Shown here piece by piece: positions 14,072-21,205 of a stretch of DNA of 32,329 bases (the first letter of the stretch is position 1; each line of letters begins with the position of its first letter). The position numbers were made by a program, and so were the translations under genes. Below the pieces are notes generated by a model. That model was not told the DNA's origin, ran no database searches, and saw only the letters and a program-made list of their open reading frames with translations. The DNA comes from an uncultured Kiritimatiellota bacterium (GTDB taxonomy: Bacteria > Verrucomicrobiota > Kiritimatiellia > RFP12 > UBA1067). Location: assembly GCA_934635045.1 (NCBI GenBank), contig CAKTZA010000045.1, positions 1 through 32,329 of the forward strand. The letters run 5' to 3'.

Positions 14072-14543
14072 CTGCCGTCATCCTCCTTCCCGTGAATTCG
14101 TCCATCTCGGCGTCCGCCAGCATCTCCTGCATCCGCCGATCCTCAAGTTCCCACGCGAGACGGTGCTGGTCGATCTTCGCCTTCTTCTTGCTTGCGGCGA
14201 CGAACCGCACATGCGCCGCCTCGGCCGCCTGATCACGCTTCGCCAGTTCGTCTTGCGCCTGCCGCTCGGCCTCGGCCAAGAGCATCGCCTCCTCGTCGAT
14301 GCGCGTGACGGCCGCCCGCGCGCGGTCAAGGTCATCCATTGAAACGACGCGGCCCATGACGGCGTCGTAGACCCGCTCGCGGCGTTCGTCCTTGGTCGCG
14401 TCGAACCGTCGGCGCGTCTCGGCCCGCTCGTCGCGGACGCGCTCCGCCGCCGCCCGCGCGCGCCGCGCGCCAGTGAGCTCGGTGCCGGCCCGGTCTTCGC
14501 GCATCGCGCGAATCTTCAGCATGTCGTTCAGCGCGTAGGCCAC
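14049..14543 (-). CDS. sctO: T3SS central stalk protein SctO
   Basis: A 164-residue, strongly helical, charged protein (YscO/FliJ-like) predicted to form the coiled-coil stalk linking the SctN ATPase to SctV. The N-terminus (AYALNDMLKIRAMREDRA) matches the start of YscO-type proteins. I chose the GTG at 14543 because an AAGGAGG ribosome binding site lies just upstream. It overlaps the end of the AIM24-like gene by 16 bases and the start of sctP by 23 bases. Confidence 0.82.
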   Translation of the reverse strand: MAYALNDMLKIRAMREDRAGTELTGARRARAAAERVRDERAETRRRFDATKDERRERVYDAVMGRVVSMDDLDRARAAVTRIDEEAMLLAEAERQAQDELAKRDQAAEAAHVRFVAASKKKAKIDQHRLAWELEDRRMQEMLADAEMDEFTGRRMTADDDDSFD

Positions 14544-15148
14544 GGACGCCCCCTCCTTCCCGAAGCGGCTTCCGCCGCGCCCTCGAACCAGACGACGCAC
14601 GGGCCGTGGAACGAATACGCGAGGCTCTTCGGCCCGCGCGGCAACAGGATGTCCAGCACGGACAGTTTGGGACAGAACCCGGACGGGTCCTTGCCGATCC
14701 ACGCGACGAGCGATTCGGGCCGCACGGTCAGCGTCTCGCCCTCCGCCAGCGCGACGCGCGTCACCCGTCCGCGCGTGGCCGCCACGGCCCAGCCGAAGCG
14801 GAACGCCGTCACCGGCGTCGCCCGGCGAAAGCTCATCGGCACGAGCTTGAGCGACTTCGCGCCGACGCGCGACGCCGCCGGCGCGACCAGCACCTTCGAC
14901 GACACGACGAACAGCGACTCGTCCGGCAGCGCCGGAATCCGCGTCAGGAACGGCGCGTCAGCGGACGCGAACCACGCCGTCCCCTCGACCGTCGCCGTGC
15001 GCACGCCCGCGCGATCCGGCACGACAAAGCCCTTGAGCGACCGAAGGACGGCGCGGCCGAGGCTCGCCGCCGGCTGGCTGCGGCCGCAGAGCCACGTCCC
15101 CGGCGGCACCTGCGCCGCGCCGTTCTCGATCAGCGCCTCCTGCATCAC
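14528..15148 (-). CDS. AIM24-like (TRAP-fold) protein inserted in the T3SS operon
   Basis: A 206-residue protein with no membrane segments. Its C-terminal half resembles AIM24/DUF124 proteins: LTVRPESLVAWIG, a KLSVLDILLPRG strand pair and SFHGPCVVWFEG match the family pattern of an L-x-V-x-P-x-x-LVA strand and a final G-PG-x-VW. The rest is rich in beta strands and alanine/valine. The GTG at 15148 overlaps the sctN stop codon (GTGA); the ATG at 15145 is an equally good start. In well-known T3SS operons sctO follows sctN directly, so this insertion is unusual. Function unknown; a C-ring or sorting-platform accessory role is only a guess from position. Confidence 0.55.
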   Translation of the reverse strand: MMQEALIENGAAQVPPGTWLCGRSQPAASLGRAVLRSLKGFVVPDRAGVRTATVEGTAWFASADAPFLTRIPALPDESLFVVSSKVLVAPAASRVGAKSLKLVPMSFRRATPVTAFRFGWAVAATRGRVTRVALAEGETLTVRPESLVAWIGKDPSGFCPKLSVLDILLPRGPKSLAYSFHGPCVVWFEGAAEAASGRRGRPWPTR

Positions 15149-16473
15149 TGCACCACCTCGATCAGCCGGCGCACCGTCTCGTCGTAGACGGGGCGCTCCT
15201 TGAGCCCCTGGCAGAGGAAGGCGTTCACCTTGTCGATCTTGGCGATCGCCTCGTCCGTCGCCCGGTCGGCGCCCTTCTGGTATTCGCCGATCTTGAGGAG
15301 CAGCTCGACTTCCTGATACTTCGCGAGGATCTCGCGCAACTTCGCCGCCGCCGCCTTGTGCTCCGGCGGCACGATCGCCGTCTGGCAGCGGGAAATCGAC
15401 TGGAGGATGTCGATCGCCGGATAGTGGTTGAGCTGGGCGAGCTTGCGCGAGAGGATGATGTGCCCGTCGAGGATCGAGCGCGTCTCGTCCGCGATCGGCT
15501 CGGTCATGTCGTCGCCCTCGACGAGGACGGTGTAGAGCGCCGTGATCGAGCCCTTGTCCGAATTGCCGGCGCGCTCCATCAGCTTCGGCAGTTCCGAGAA
15601 GACGCTCGGCGGGAAGCCGCGCCGGGTCGGCGGCTCGCCGGCCGCAAGGCCGATCTCGCGCTGGGCGCGGCCGAAGCGCGTGACGGAGTCCATCATCAGG
15701 AGAACCTTCTTGCCCTTGTCGCGGAAATACTCGGCAATCGACGTCGCGACGTAGGCCGCCTTCAGACGCTCCATCGAACTGCGGTCGGACGTCGCGCAGA
15801 CGACGACGGCGCGCTTGAGGCCCTCTGGGCCGAGATCCTTCTCGATGAACTCGCGCACTTCGCGTCCGCGCTCGCCGATGAGCGCCAAGACCGAGACCTC
15901 AGCCTCGGTGTTGCGGATGATCGAGGCGAGGAGCGTCGACTTGCCGCCGCCGGCCGCCGCGAAGATGCCCATGCGCTGGCCTTCGCCGCACGTGAGGAGG
16001 CCGTCCAGCGCGCGGATGCCGAGCGAGATCGGACGCGAGATGATCTTGCGCTTGAGCGGGCTCGGCGGGTCGGCGTAGACGGGGTAGTAGGCCTCCGGTC
16101 GAATCGGCCCCTTCACGTCCGCATCCAGCGGACGCCCCAAGCCATCGACCACGCGGCCGAGCAGCGTCTCGCCGACGGGCACCATGTGCACGCGGCGGGT
16201 CGGGATGACGTCCGTCTGCGCGGAGATGCCGGTCATCGTGCCGAGCGCCGTCAGGAGCGCGGCGTCCCTCGTGAAGCCGACGACCTCGGCCTGCACCTCG
16301 AAGTCCTCCCAAGGGTTGCGGAGAATGCAGATCTCGCCGACCTTGACGCCCGGAACGGCGGCCTTGATGATCGTGCCGACGACCTGAATGACGCGGCCCT
16401 TGATCTCGACCGGCTGGGCGTCCTCGACGGCCCGGTCGATCATCTGCGCGATATAGTCGAATGCCGATGACAT
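15145..16473 (-). CDS. sctN: T3SS ATPase SctN
   Basis: A 442-residue ATPase of the FliI/YscN family that unfolds and detaches chaperones from substrates. Walker A is at residues 172-179 (AAAGGGKS), the catalytic glutamate is Glu201 (GERGREV) and Walker B ends at Asp262 (VLLMMDSVTRF). The TTRRGFPPSVFSELPKLMER-type segment and the C-terminal helical domain are intact. I chose the ATG at 16473, which gives the N-terminal beta-barrel (KGRVIQVVGTIIKAAVPGVK) and normal length. It starts 8 bases after the sctL stop. Confidence 0.98.
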   Translation of the reverse strand: MSSAFDYIAQMIDRAVEDAQPVEIKGRVIQVVGTIIKAAVPGVKVGEICILRNPWEDFEVQAEVVGFTRDAALLTALGTMTGISAQTDVIPTRRVHMVPVGETLLGRVVDGLGRPLDADVKGPIRPEAYYPVYADPPSPLKRKIISRPISLGIRALDGLLTCGEGQRMGIFAAAGGGKSTLLASIIRNTEAEVSVLALIGERGREVREFIEKDLGPEGLKRAVVVCATSDRSSMERLKAAYVATSIAEYFRDKGKKVLLMMDSVTRFGRAQREIGLAAGEPPTRRGFPPSVFSELPKLMERAGNSDKGSITALYTVLVEGDDMTEPIADETRSILDGHIILSRKLAQLNHYPAIDILQSISRCQTAIVPPEHKAAAAKLREILAKYQEVELLLKIGEYQKGADRATDEAIAKIDKVNAFLCQGLKERPVYDETVRRLIEVVQ

Positions 16474-16481
16474 GAGTCCGT

Positions 16482-17099
16482 TCAGCCCTCGCGGTTCAGG
16501 TTCTTCCGAATGGACTTCTCGATGGCGGCGAGCTGGCCCTCGACGGACGCCTCGACGAGACCGGCCTCCGTCTCGACGACGCAGGCCGTGCCGAAGAGGT
16601 GCGCGTCCTCGACCACGTTCGCCGTCGCGACGGACGGAAAGTCCGCGAGAATCTGCTCCAGCCGCGCGCGGACGACGGGCACCATCTCCGGGGCGACCTT
16701 GACCGTGATCTGGCGCTGGTTGCGGACGACGGCCTGCATCGACTTCCGGACGATCTGGACGACGAGTTCCCGGTCGCCGATCTCGGCCACGCACTTGCGG
16801 AGCGCCTTCATCACGATGTCCGCCATCTTCAGCTCGACGGACTCCATGTAGCGCACGCTCTCGTCGAGGAGGTCGAGCTTCTGCATCAGGATCTCCTGAC
16901 GGCCCTCGGCGAGGCCGTCGGCATAGCCGCGCTGGCGTTCGCGTTCGGCGGCGGCCTTCGCCTCCTCGGCGATGCGCGTCGCCTCCGCCTCGGCGGCGGC
17001 GACAACCTGTTCGGCCGTGGCGACCGCCCCGGCCTCCTCGGACGAGACGCGCGCGCCGGCGGTCTCGACGTCAAAGCTCTTGGTCTTCAGCAGTAGCAT
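16482..17099 (-). CDS. sctL: T3SS ATPase regulator / stator SctL
   Basis: A 205-residue protein of the FliH/YscL family. Residues about 30-90 are an alanine/glutamate-rich coiled coil (VVAAAEAEATRIAEEAKAAA), with YADGLAEGRQEIL shared by the family. The C-terminal domain (VQIVRKSMQAVVRNQRQITV, FPSVATANVVEDAHLFGTAC, VETEAGLVEASVEGQLAAIE) resembles the V/F-ATPase E-subunit-like part. It binds SctN and tethers it to SctQ. The ATG at 17099 overlaps the preceding gene by 13 bases. Confidence 0.93.
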   Translation of the reverse strand: MLLLKTKSFDVETAGARVSSEEAGAVATAEQVVAAAEAEATRIAEEAKAAAERERQRGYADGLAEGRQEILMQKLDLLDESVRYMESVELKMADIVMKALRKCVAEIGDRELVVQIVRKSMQAVVRNQRQITVKVAPEMVPVVRARLEQILADFPSVATANVVEDAHLFGTACVVETEAGLVEASVEGQLAAIEKSIRKNLNREG

Positions 17100-17455
17100 A
17101 GTCTGTACGCCTCCGGGAACTTGATTTTCAGAAGTGTGCGCGTCACGTCCTTCGCGCCCGCGAAATACGGCTGGTAGCGCAGGGCCTCCGGATAGACGCC
17201 GGGGTAGTCGGCCTTCAGCTGGCGGACGGCCTTTCCGTCGATGACCGTGCGCCAGGCGTCGAGCTGGGGAATGGCCTTGAGCCACAGCTCAATCTCCGCG
17301 CGCACGGACGGCTCCAGGTAGCCGAGGCGGCGCAGGTCGCCTTTCGCGTAGACGGCGAACGTCCCCGTCGCGCGGAACTCGTCCCGCACCTTCGGCCACA
17401 GGGGGCCGTTCACCAGTTCGCGTGCCTCGTCCAGCGTCATTGTCCGGCAATCCAT
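17087..17455 (-). CDS. Protein at the SctK position of the T3SS cluster
   Basis: A 122-residue soluble protein starting MDCRTMTLDEARELVNGPLW. It is helix-rich and ends FPEAYRLCYC. It lies between sctJ and sctL, where sctK sits in Yersinia and related systems, but it is much shorter than YscK (about 209 residues) and I see no decisive motif. It overlaps both neighbours (19 bases with the TPR-like gene, 13 with sctL), so it is surely part of the operon. A sorting-platform adaptor between SctD and SctQ is the most likely role, from position only. Confidence 0.5.
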   Translation of the reverse strand: MDCRTMTLDEARELVNGPLWPKVRDEFRATGTFAVYAKGDLRRLGYLEPSVRAEIELWLKAIPQLDAWRTVIDGKAVRQLKADYPGVYPEALRYQPYFAGAKDVTRTLLKIKFPEAYRLCYC

Positions 17456-17784
17456 TGGCGGTTCCTCTTCTGCGCGTCGAGGTGACGCCGCCACCGCCGG
17501 TCGGCCTCCTCGTTTCGCCCCAGCATGCGGAGCGCGCGCGTCTCCAGCAGCGCGGCGGGGCGGGCGAGCGCATCGGGGTAGTCCGCGCCGCGCAGGACGG
17601 ACAGCGCGCGCTCCGGCTCGTTGTCCTCCACGAGCCGTTCGGCCAGGGCCGCCGCCGAGACGCCGTCGCGCGGATCGGCCTCGACCAGCGCCTCGCAGAG
17701 CGTCCGCGCCCGCGCGCCCTGCCCGTGCCGGGCGAAGACCCACGCCGCCGTCAGCATCAGCTGCCTGTCTTCCGCATCCATCAT
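17437..17784 (-). CDS. Small TPR-like protein in the T3SS cluster
   Basis: A 115-residue all-helical protein with TPR-like spacing: LTAAWVFARHGQGARARTLC, AAALAERLVEDNEPERALSV and ALRMLGRNEEADRRWRRHL. Such small TPR proteins in T3SS operons (YscG, YscY, PscG) act as chaperones for needle or early substrates. It lies between sctJ and the sctK-position gene, which is not a standard place for YscG, whose better match is at 18788-19156. Cognate partner unknown. Confidence 0.6.
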   Translation of the reverse strand: MMDAEDRQLMLTAAWVFARHGQGARARTLCEALVEADPRDGVSAAALAERLVEDNEPERALSVLRGADYPDALARPAALLETRALRMLGRNEEADRRWRRHLDAQKRNRQWIAGQ

Positions 17785-17806
17785 CGCCGTCCCTGAACTT
17801 GGTTCC

Positions 17807-18397
17807 TCATTTCTTCGGCGGGAGGTCCTGAAAGATCGTCACCGTGATCTTCTCGTAGGAAAGCCCCTCGATCGCGTTCTTCACGAGCGACTTCACCTGC
17901 GGCACGGAATCGTTCAGGTCGACGTCCCACCGGCTGCGGATCGCCACGGCGGCGGAGCTCGGCAGCGTGTTCTTCGCGAACGGGTCGTTCTCCGGGAGGA
18001 CGACATGGACGCGCGCGTCGACAACGCCGTCGATCATCGAGATCGTCCGCGAGAGATCCTGCGCAATCGCGTCCATGAAGCGGATGCGCTCCTCGCTCGG
18101 ACTCGACACCATGCCCGTCTTCTTGAAGACGTCGCCGACGCCGTTGAACTTGCGGCGCGGGATGCCGCGCCGCTCGCAGAGGTTCGCGGCGGCGGCAAAG
18201 TCGGCCTGACGGATGGACACGTTCCACGTGCCCTCGTCGCCCGGCTTCTTCGTCGCCTCCAGCCCAGCGTCGAGCAGGGCCGCGATCACCGTGTTCGCCT
18301 GCGTCTCCTCCAGCCCCGAATAGAGCGTCGCCTCCGGGTCGCACCCCGTCAGGACGACCGCGCACACGCACGTTCCAAGCAGTCTTCTCATCCTCAT
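17807..18397 (-). CDS. sctJ: T3SS inner-membrane ring lipoprotein SctJ
   Basis: A 196-residue YscJ/FliF-like protein. The signal peptide ends in lipobox LTGC, so Cys19 is lipidated. Two ring-building motifs follow: ring domain 1 (ETQANTVIAALLDAGLEATK) and ring domain 2 (LSRTISMIDGVVDARVHVVL with PENDP, then AAVAIRSRWDVDLNDSVPQV). It ends at DLPPKK without the C-terminal membrane helix of YscJ or PrgK, as in EscJ, so anchoring is by lipid alone. GGAGG lies 8 bases before the ATG. Confidence 0.95.
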   Translation of the reverse strand: MRMRRLLGTCVCAVVLTGCDPEATLYSGLEETQANTVIAALLDAGLEATKKPGDEGTWNVSIRQADFAAAANLCERRGIPRRKFNGVGDVFKKTGMVSSPSEERIRFMDAIAQDLSRTISMIDGVVDARVHVVLPENDPFAKNTLPSSAAVAIRSRWDVDLNDSVPQVKSLVKNAIEGLSYEKITVTIFQDLPPKK

Positions 18398-18410
18398 CTT
18401 TCGGCCTCCC

Positions 18411-18791
18411 CTATCCGTTCTTGACGAGCGTCGAAATCGCGTCCGTCGCCTTCTTCGCGATGTTGGTGACGAGCTCCTGCTGGAAGGCGAAGTTCGCGAC
18501 CTCGTACTGCAGCTGCGTCAACTGCGCGACCGAGGCCCCCTCCATCTGCGCGATGTCCGCCAGCGCCGTCATGCGGTGGAGCATGCCCTGCTGGTCGGCC
18601 TGGGCGGCCTTCCACGTCTCGGCGACCTGGCTCGCCATCGGAACCGGCGAGACGCGCTCCGCGCCCATCGCCCGCGCAAACGCCTCGACCGCCTGCGGGT
18701 CGACCGTCGGCGCCACAGGCTGCGCGGCCCCGACGTTCCCGGTTCCGCCGCCGGCCGCGCGCACGGCCTCGACAATCATCGCTTCTGTCAT
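18411..18791 (-). CDS. sctI: T3SS inner rod protein SctI
   Basis: A 126-residue protein. The N-terminal half is flexible (Gly/Ala/Pro-rich). The C-terminal half is an amphipathic helix with the family pattern LTQLQYEVANFAFQQEL followed by VTNIAKKATDAISTLVKNG, as in YscI/PrgJ. It polymerises inside the basal body between the SctR/T gate and the needle. Its ATG overlaps the stop of the preceding gene (ATGA). Confidence 0.88.
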   Translation of the reverse strand: MTEAMIVEAVRAAGGGTGNVGAAQPVAPTVDPQAVEAFARAMGAERVSPVPMASQVAETWKAAQADQQGMLHRMTALADIAQMEGASVAQLTQLQYEVANFAFQQELVTNIAKKATDAISTLVKNG

Positions 18792-19156
18792 GTCGTCAAT
18801 CCTTTCGCCAGCTGCGCGGCAGCCGGGTCCTCTGTCTGTTCAGACGCCACCTGCAGGACCTCGGACGCCTCCCTTTCGCGTCCGAGCCGCTGGAGCGCCA
18901 TGCCCTTGAAGGCCAACAGCATCGCGTTGCGCGGGAAGCGCACGAGCGCCTCGCCGTCGATGTAGTCCACACACGGTGCGAACTGCTGCGCGCTGATGAG
19001 CAGGATGGCCTTGCCGACCGCCACAGACGGCGCACCGGGGCGAAACGACTCCAGGACCGCGAAGATCGTCTCCGCAGACTTGAAGCGGTTCGCGCCCGTC
19101 GCCATCAGGGCCACGTTCAGGAGAAGCCGCGCCTCTTCTGCCGTCAGGTCGAACAT
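18788..19156 (-). CDS. TPR needle chaperone, SctG-like
   Basis: A 122-residue helical protein with TPR-like repeats (LLNVALMATGANRFKSAETI, VGKAILLISAQQFAPCVDYI, LLAFKGMALQRLGREREASE). Its position directly after the needle gene and before sctI matches yscG, which with YscE keeps the needle subunit YscF unfolded in the cytoplasm. SctE- and SctF-like genes are just upstream, completing the E-F-G set. It is separated from sctF by 6 bases and overlaps sctI by 4. Confidence 0.68.
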   Translation of the reverse strand: MFDLTAEEARLLLNVALMATGANRFKSAETIFAVLESFRPGAPSVAVGKAILLISAQQFAPCVDYIDGEALVRFPRNAMLLAFKGMALQRLGREREASEVLQVASEQTEDPAAAQLAKGLTT

Positions 19157-19162
19157 CTCCGG

Positions 19163-19483
19163 TTAGCGGAAGTTGCTGGCGATCGACTTCAGCGCGTCCG
19201 CCATGTTCTTCTGGATGTTCGTCATCGTCGTGAGGGCGAGGTTCCACTGCTGCAGGTCATACTGGAGCTGCTGGAGGTTCGCCTGCACGTCCGGGTGTTC
19301 CTGGTAGGTCTTGAGCGAGGCCGCAAGGCGGTTCTCCAGCGTCTGCGCCGCGTTGAAGAGGGCGTTGTAGACGTTGTCCGTATGGATGACGTTGCCCGTC
19401 GTGCTGTCGACGCGCTGAAGGCCTGCGGCGGGATCGATGATTTCACAAAGCCCGGTGCTGGCTGCGCTCGCGTAGGTTCCCAT
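19163..19483 (-). CDS. sctF: T3SS needle subunit SctF
   Basis: A 106-residue protein starting MGTYASAASTGLCEI. The C-terminal half has the needle pattern: NLQQLQYDLQQWNLALTTMT, then IQKNMADALKSIASNFR, like the YscF/PrgI C-terminus that lines the channel. It is about 20 residues longer than typical needle subunits because of its N-terminus. I chose the ATG at 19483 because AGGAG lies about 11 bases upstream, and the upstream leader is A-rich and non-coding in character. Confidence 0.85.
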   Translation of the reverse strand: MGTYASAASTGLCEIIDPAAGLQRVDSTTGNVIHTDNVYNALFNAAQTLENRLAASLKTYQEHPDVQANLQQLQYDLQQWNLALTTMTNIQKNMADALKSIASNFR

Positions 19484-19560
19484 GTTCTTCTTCTCCTGTC
19501 TGTTGTTCTCTTGTCGTTTCTTGTTTGTGATGTTCGACCACTCGGCCGAAAACTGAAATC

Positions 19561-19770
19561 CTATTTCTTCACCTGAAGCCGCAGAAGCTTGCGGGCGAGC
19601 GTGACCGCGTTCTCGAGTGCCGCGCACCGCTCGAACTCGCCGCGCGGCAGGCCCTTGTCCATGGCCACCTTCGCGCGCGCGGCAAGGCCCGTCAGCACCG
19701 CGTCGTAGCGCGCCAGCGCCGCCGCGCCGTCGGGTCCCGCCAATTCCTTCTCGATCTCAAGAAGCTGCAT
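19561..19770 (-). CDS. Needle co-chaperone, SctE (YscE)-like
   Basis: A 69-residue protein of two helices. It matches the YscE pattern closely in length (66) and layout: LEIEKELAG at the start, then VAMDKGLPRGEFERCAALEN and AVTLARKLL near the end (YscE has M-x-x-G, an aromatic-rich turn, ALESAI). In Yersinia YscE and YscG hold the needle subunit together. It is followed by sctF and the SctG-like gene. A strong AGAGGAG ribosome binding site precedes the ATG. Note that in unified nomenclature SctE also names a translocator; here the YscE role is meant. Confidence 0.72.
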   Translation of the reverse strand: MQLLEIEKELAGPDGAAALARYDAVLTGLAARAKVAMDKGLPRGEFERCAALENAVTLARKLLRLQVKK

Positions 19771-19797
19771 CTGCTCGTTCTTCTCCTCTCTTTTGTA

Positions 19798-19815
19798 GGC
19801 GCACTGAAGTGCGCC
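19798..19815. promoter_or_regulatory. Hairpin in the sctD-sctE intergenic leader
   Basis: GGCGCAC-TGAA-GTGCGCC, a 7-base-pair perfect stem with a 4-base loop. The 100-base gap (19771-19870) also holds a long purine-rich tract upstream of it on the transcript strand. There is no T-run. Likely roles are mRNA processing or stabilisation to raise needle-gene expression relative to sctD. Confidence 0.4.
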
Positions 19816-19870
19816 CCTTCGAGATTTTCTTTCCTTCTTCCTTTTTACTTCTTCCCTCTTACTTTGCCCC

Positions 19871-21199
19871 TTACGGTTTCCATTCGATAACCGAGCCGCC
19901 GTCCTTCAGCGTCAGCTTGTCCGCCGCGATCGTGACGAGAACCGCCGTGCCGAGCGATGCGCCCTCGGTGAGCCGCGTCCCGTTGCGGAGGACGACGCAC
20001 GGATACGGCGCCGTCAGGATGCCGGCGATCGGGTAGTCGGGCGCGGACGGCTTTGCCACGCGGCGCTTCGGTGCCGTCGCCGGCTCGTCGGCTGTTGCCG
20101 TCGGCAGGGGGCCGCCGACGGACACGCCGTCCGTCACCAGTCGCGCAATCCCCTTCACGTCGGCATTGAGCGCGCGCACGGCCTTCTCCAGCGCGGCGGA
20201 CGTCGGGATGCGCCCGGTCAGCGTGACGACGCGATTCGAGGCGGCGACGGCCTTCAGGGCCCCTTCCGTCACGACGAACAGCAGCTCGTCCGCCGCCGCT
20301 TTCAGCGATTCATCATCGGTCAGGTCGAAGCGCACATTGGGGCTGTCCGCCAGCGCGAGCGAACGGATCGCCAGCCGCTCGGTGCGGCGACGGACGTTCC
20401 CCGTCAGCAGCGGCGCGCCGTCCCGTTCAGTCAGCGTCAGGGCGTATTGCGCGGCAATCTCGGCGAGGCTCGGCCCCGGTGCGGCGGCGACGGGGGCCGA
20501 CTTCGCGCACCGCGCGTACGCAGCGCGGCAGAGCCCCTTCGCTCCCTCCCATGCGCGAAGCGAATGTTCGACAACGGACACGCGCGCCGTTTCCGCCGCC
20601 GGACAGGCCGCGCGCACGCGCGGCCAGAAGAAGTAGAGAAGGCCGACCAACAACAACAGCAAAACGACAACCACAAGGCAGCCGAAGCCGCGCCCCCGTC
20701 GGCACGCGCGCGACGCAGGGCTTGCGCCCGCCTCATCAGGACGCGCCCCCCCTTCGCCCGAACTGGGTTTTGCGCCCGTCGCGCCGCTGTTCGCCCCCCC
20801 TGCCGCGTCGGGTTTTGCGCTCGTCGCGTCTGCGGCGAGCCTCCCCGTCGCGTCTGCGGCGAGCTCTCCGGGTTTTGCGCCCGTCGCGTCTGCGACGGGT
20901 CTCGCCCGCGCAACGCGGGCGAGATTCTCCGGCCATTCCCCTTCGGCCGGGCCGACGGCAAACGCCGTCGTGCCGACGTCGATGATCTCGAACGGCGTCA
21001 GCGTCTGCGTCTCGTCGCCCCGCACGAGCGTGACCGATGTCGCGGTGACGTCCAGCTCGAAGGCGTGCGCCGGCAGCGAGCCGTCCGCGAGAACGATGTC
21101 GCAGTCGTCGCCGGAACCGACCGACACGCGCAGCCCCTCGACGAGCGCGATTTCCGCGCCCCTCATCGGCCCTTCGACTATCTTTAACAGGAAGCCCAT
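19871..21199 (-). CDS. sctD: T3SS inner-membrane ring protein SctD
   Basis: A 442-residue protein. Residues 1-90 are a cytoplasmic FHA-like domain (LLKIVEGPMRGAEIALVEG, SVGSGDDCDIVL). Residues 95-165 are an Ala/Gly/Pro linker with three ATGAKP-type repeats. Residues 172-191 are the single membrane helix (FGCLVVVVLLLLLVGLLYFF). Residues 194-442 are periplasmic ring domains, including a BON-like segment (LKAVAASNRVVTLTGRIPTS) and a C-terminal beta domain. Architecture and order match YscD/CdsD. The linker is unusual: its DNA contains three direct repeats and two perfect hairpins. The gene lies 6 bases after sctV. Confidence 0.93.
   Translation of the reverse strand: MGFLLKIVEGPMRGAEIALVEGLRVSVGSGDDCDIVLADGSLPAHAFELDVTATSVTLVRGDETQTLTPFEIIDVGTTAFAVGPAEGEWPENLARVARARPVADATGAKPGELAADATGRLAADATSAKPDAAGGANSGATGAKPSSGEGGARPDEAGASPASRACRRGRGFGCLVVVVLLLLLVGLLYFFWPRVRAACPAAETARVSVVEHSLRAWEGAKGLCRAAYARCAKSAPVAAAPGPSLAEIAAQYALTLTERDGAPLLTGNVRRRTERLAIRSLALADSPNVRFDLTDDESLKAAADELLFVVTEGALKAVAASNRVVTLTGRIPTSAALEKAVRALNADVKGIARLVTDGVSVGGPLPTATADEPATAPKRRVAKPSAPDYPIAGILTAPYPCVVLRNGTRLTEGASLGTAVLVTIAADKLTLKDGGSVIEWKP
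20765..20923. repeat. Direct repeats and perfect hairpins in the sctD linker region
   Basis: GGGTTTTGCGC(C/T)CGTCGCG occurs at 20765, 20810 and 20870 (spacings 45 and 60, keeping frame). Next to the last copy are two perfect hairpins: CCCGTCGC-gtct-GCGACGGG (20880-20899) and CTCGCCCGCG-caa-CGCGGGCGAG (20901-20923). They encode the flexible linker between the FHA and membrane segments. Confidence 0.75.
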
Positions 21200-21205
21200 C
21201 TTCTT

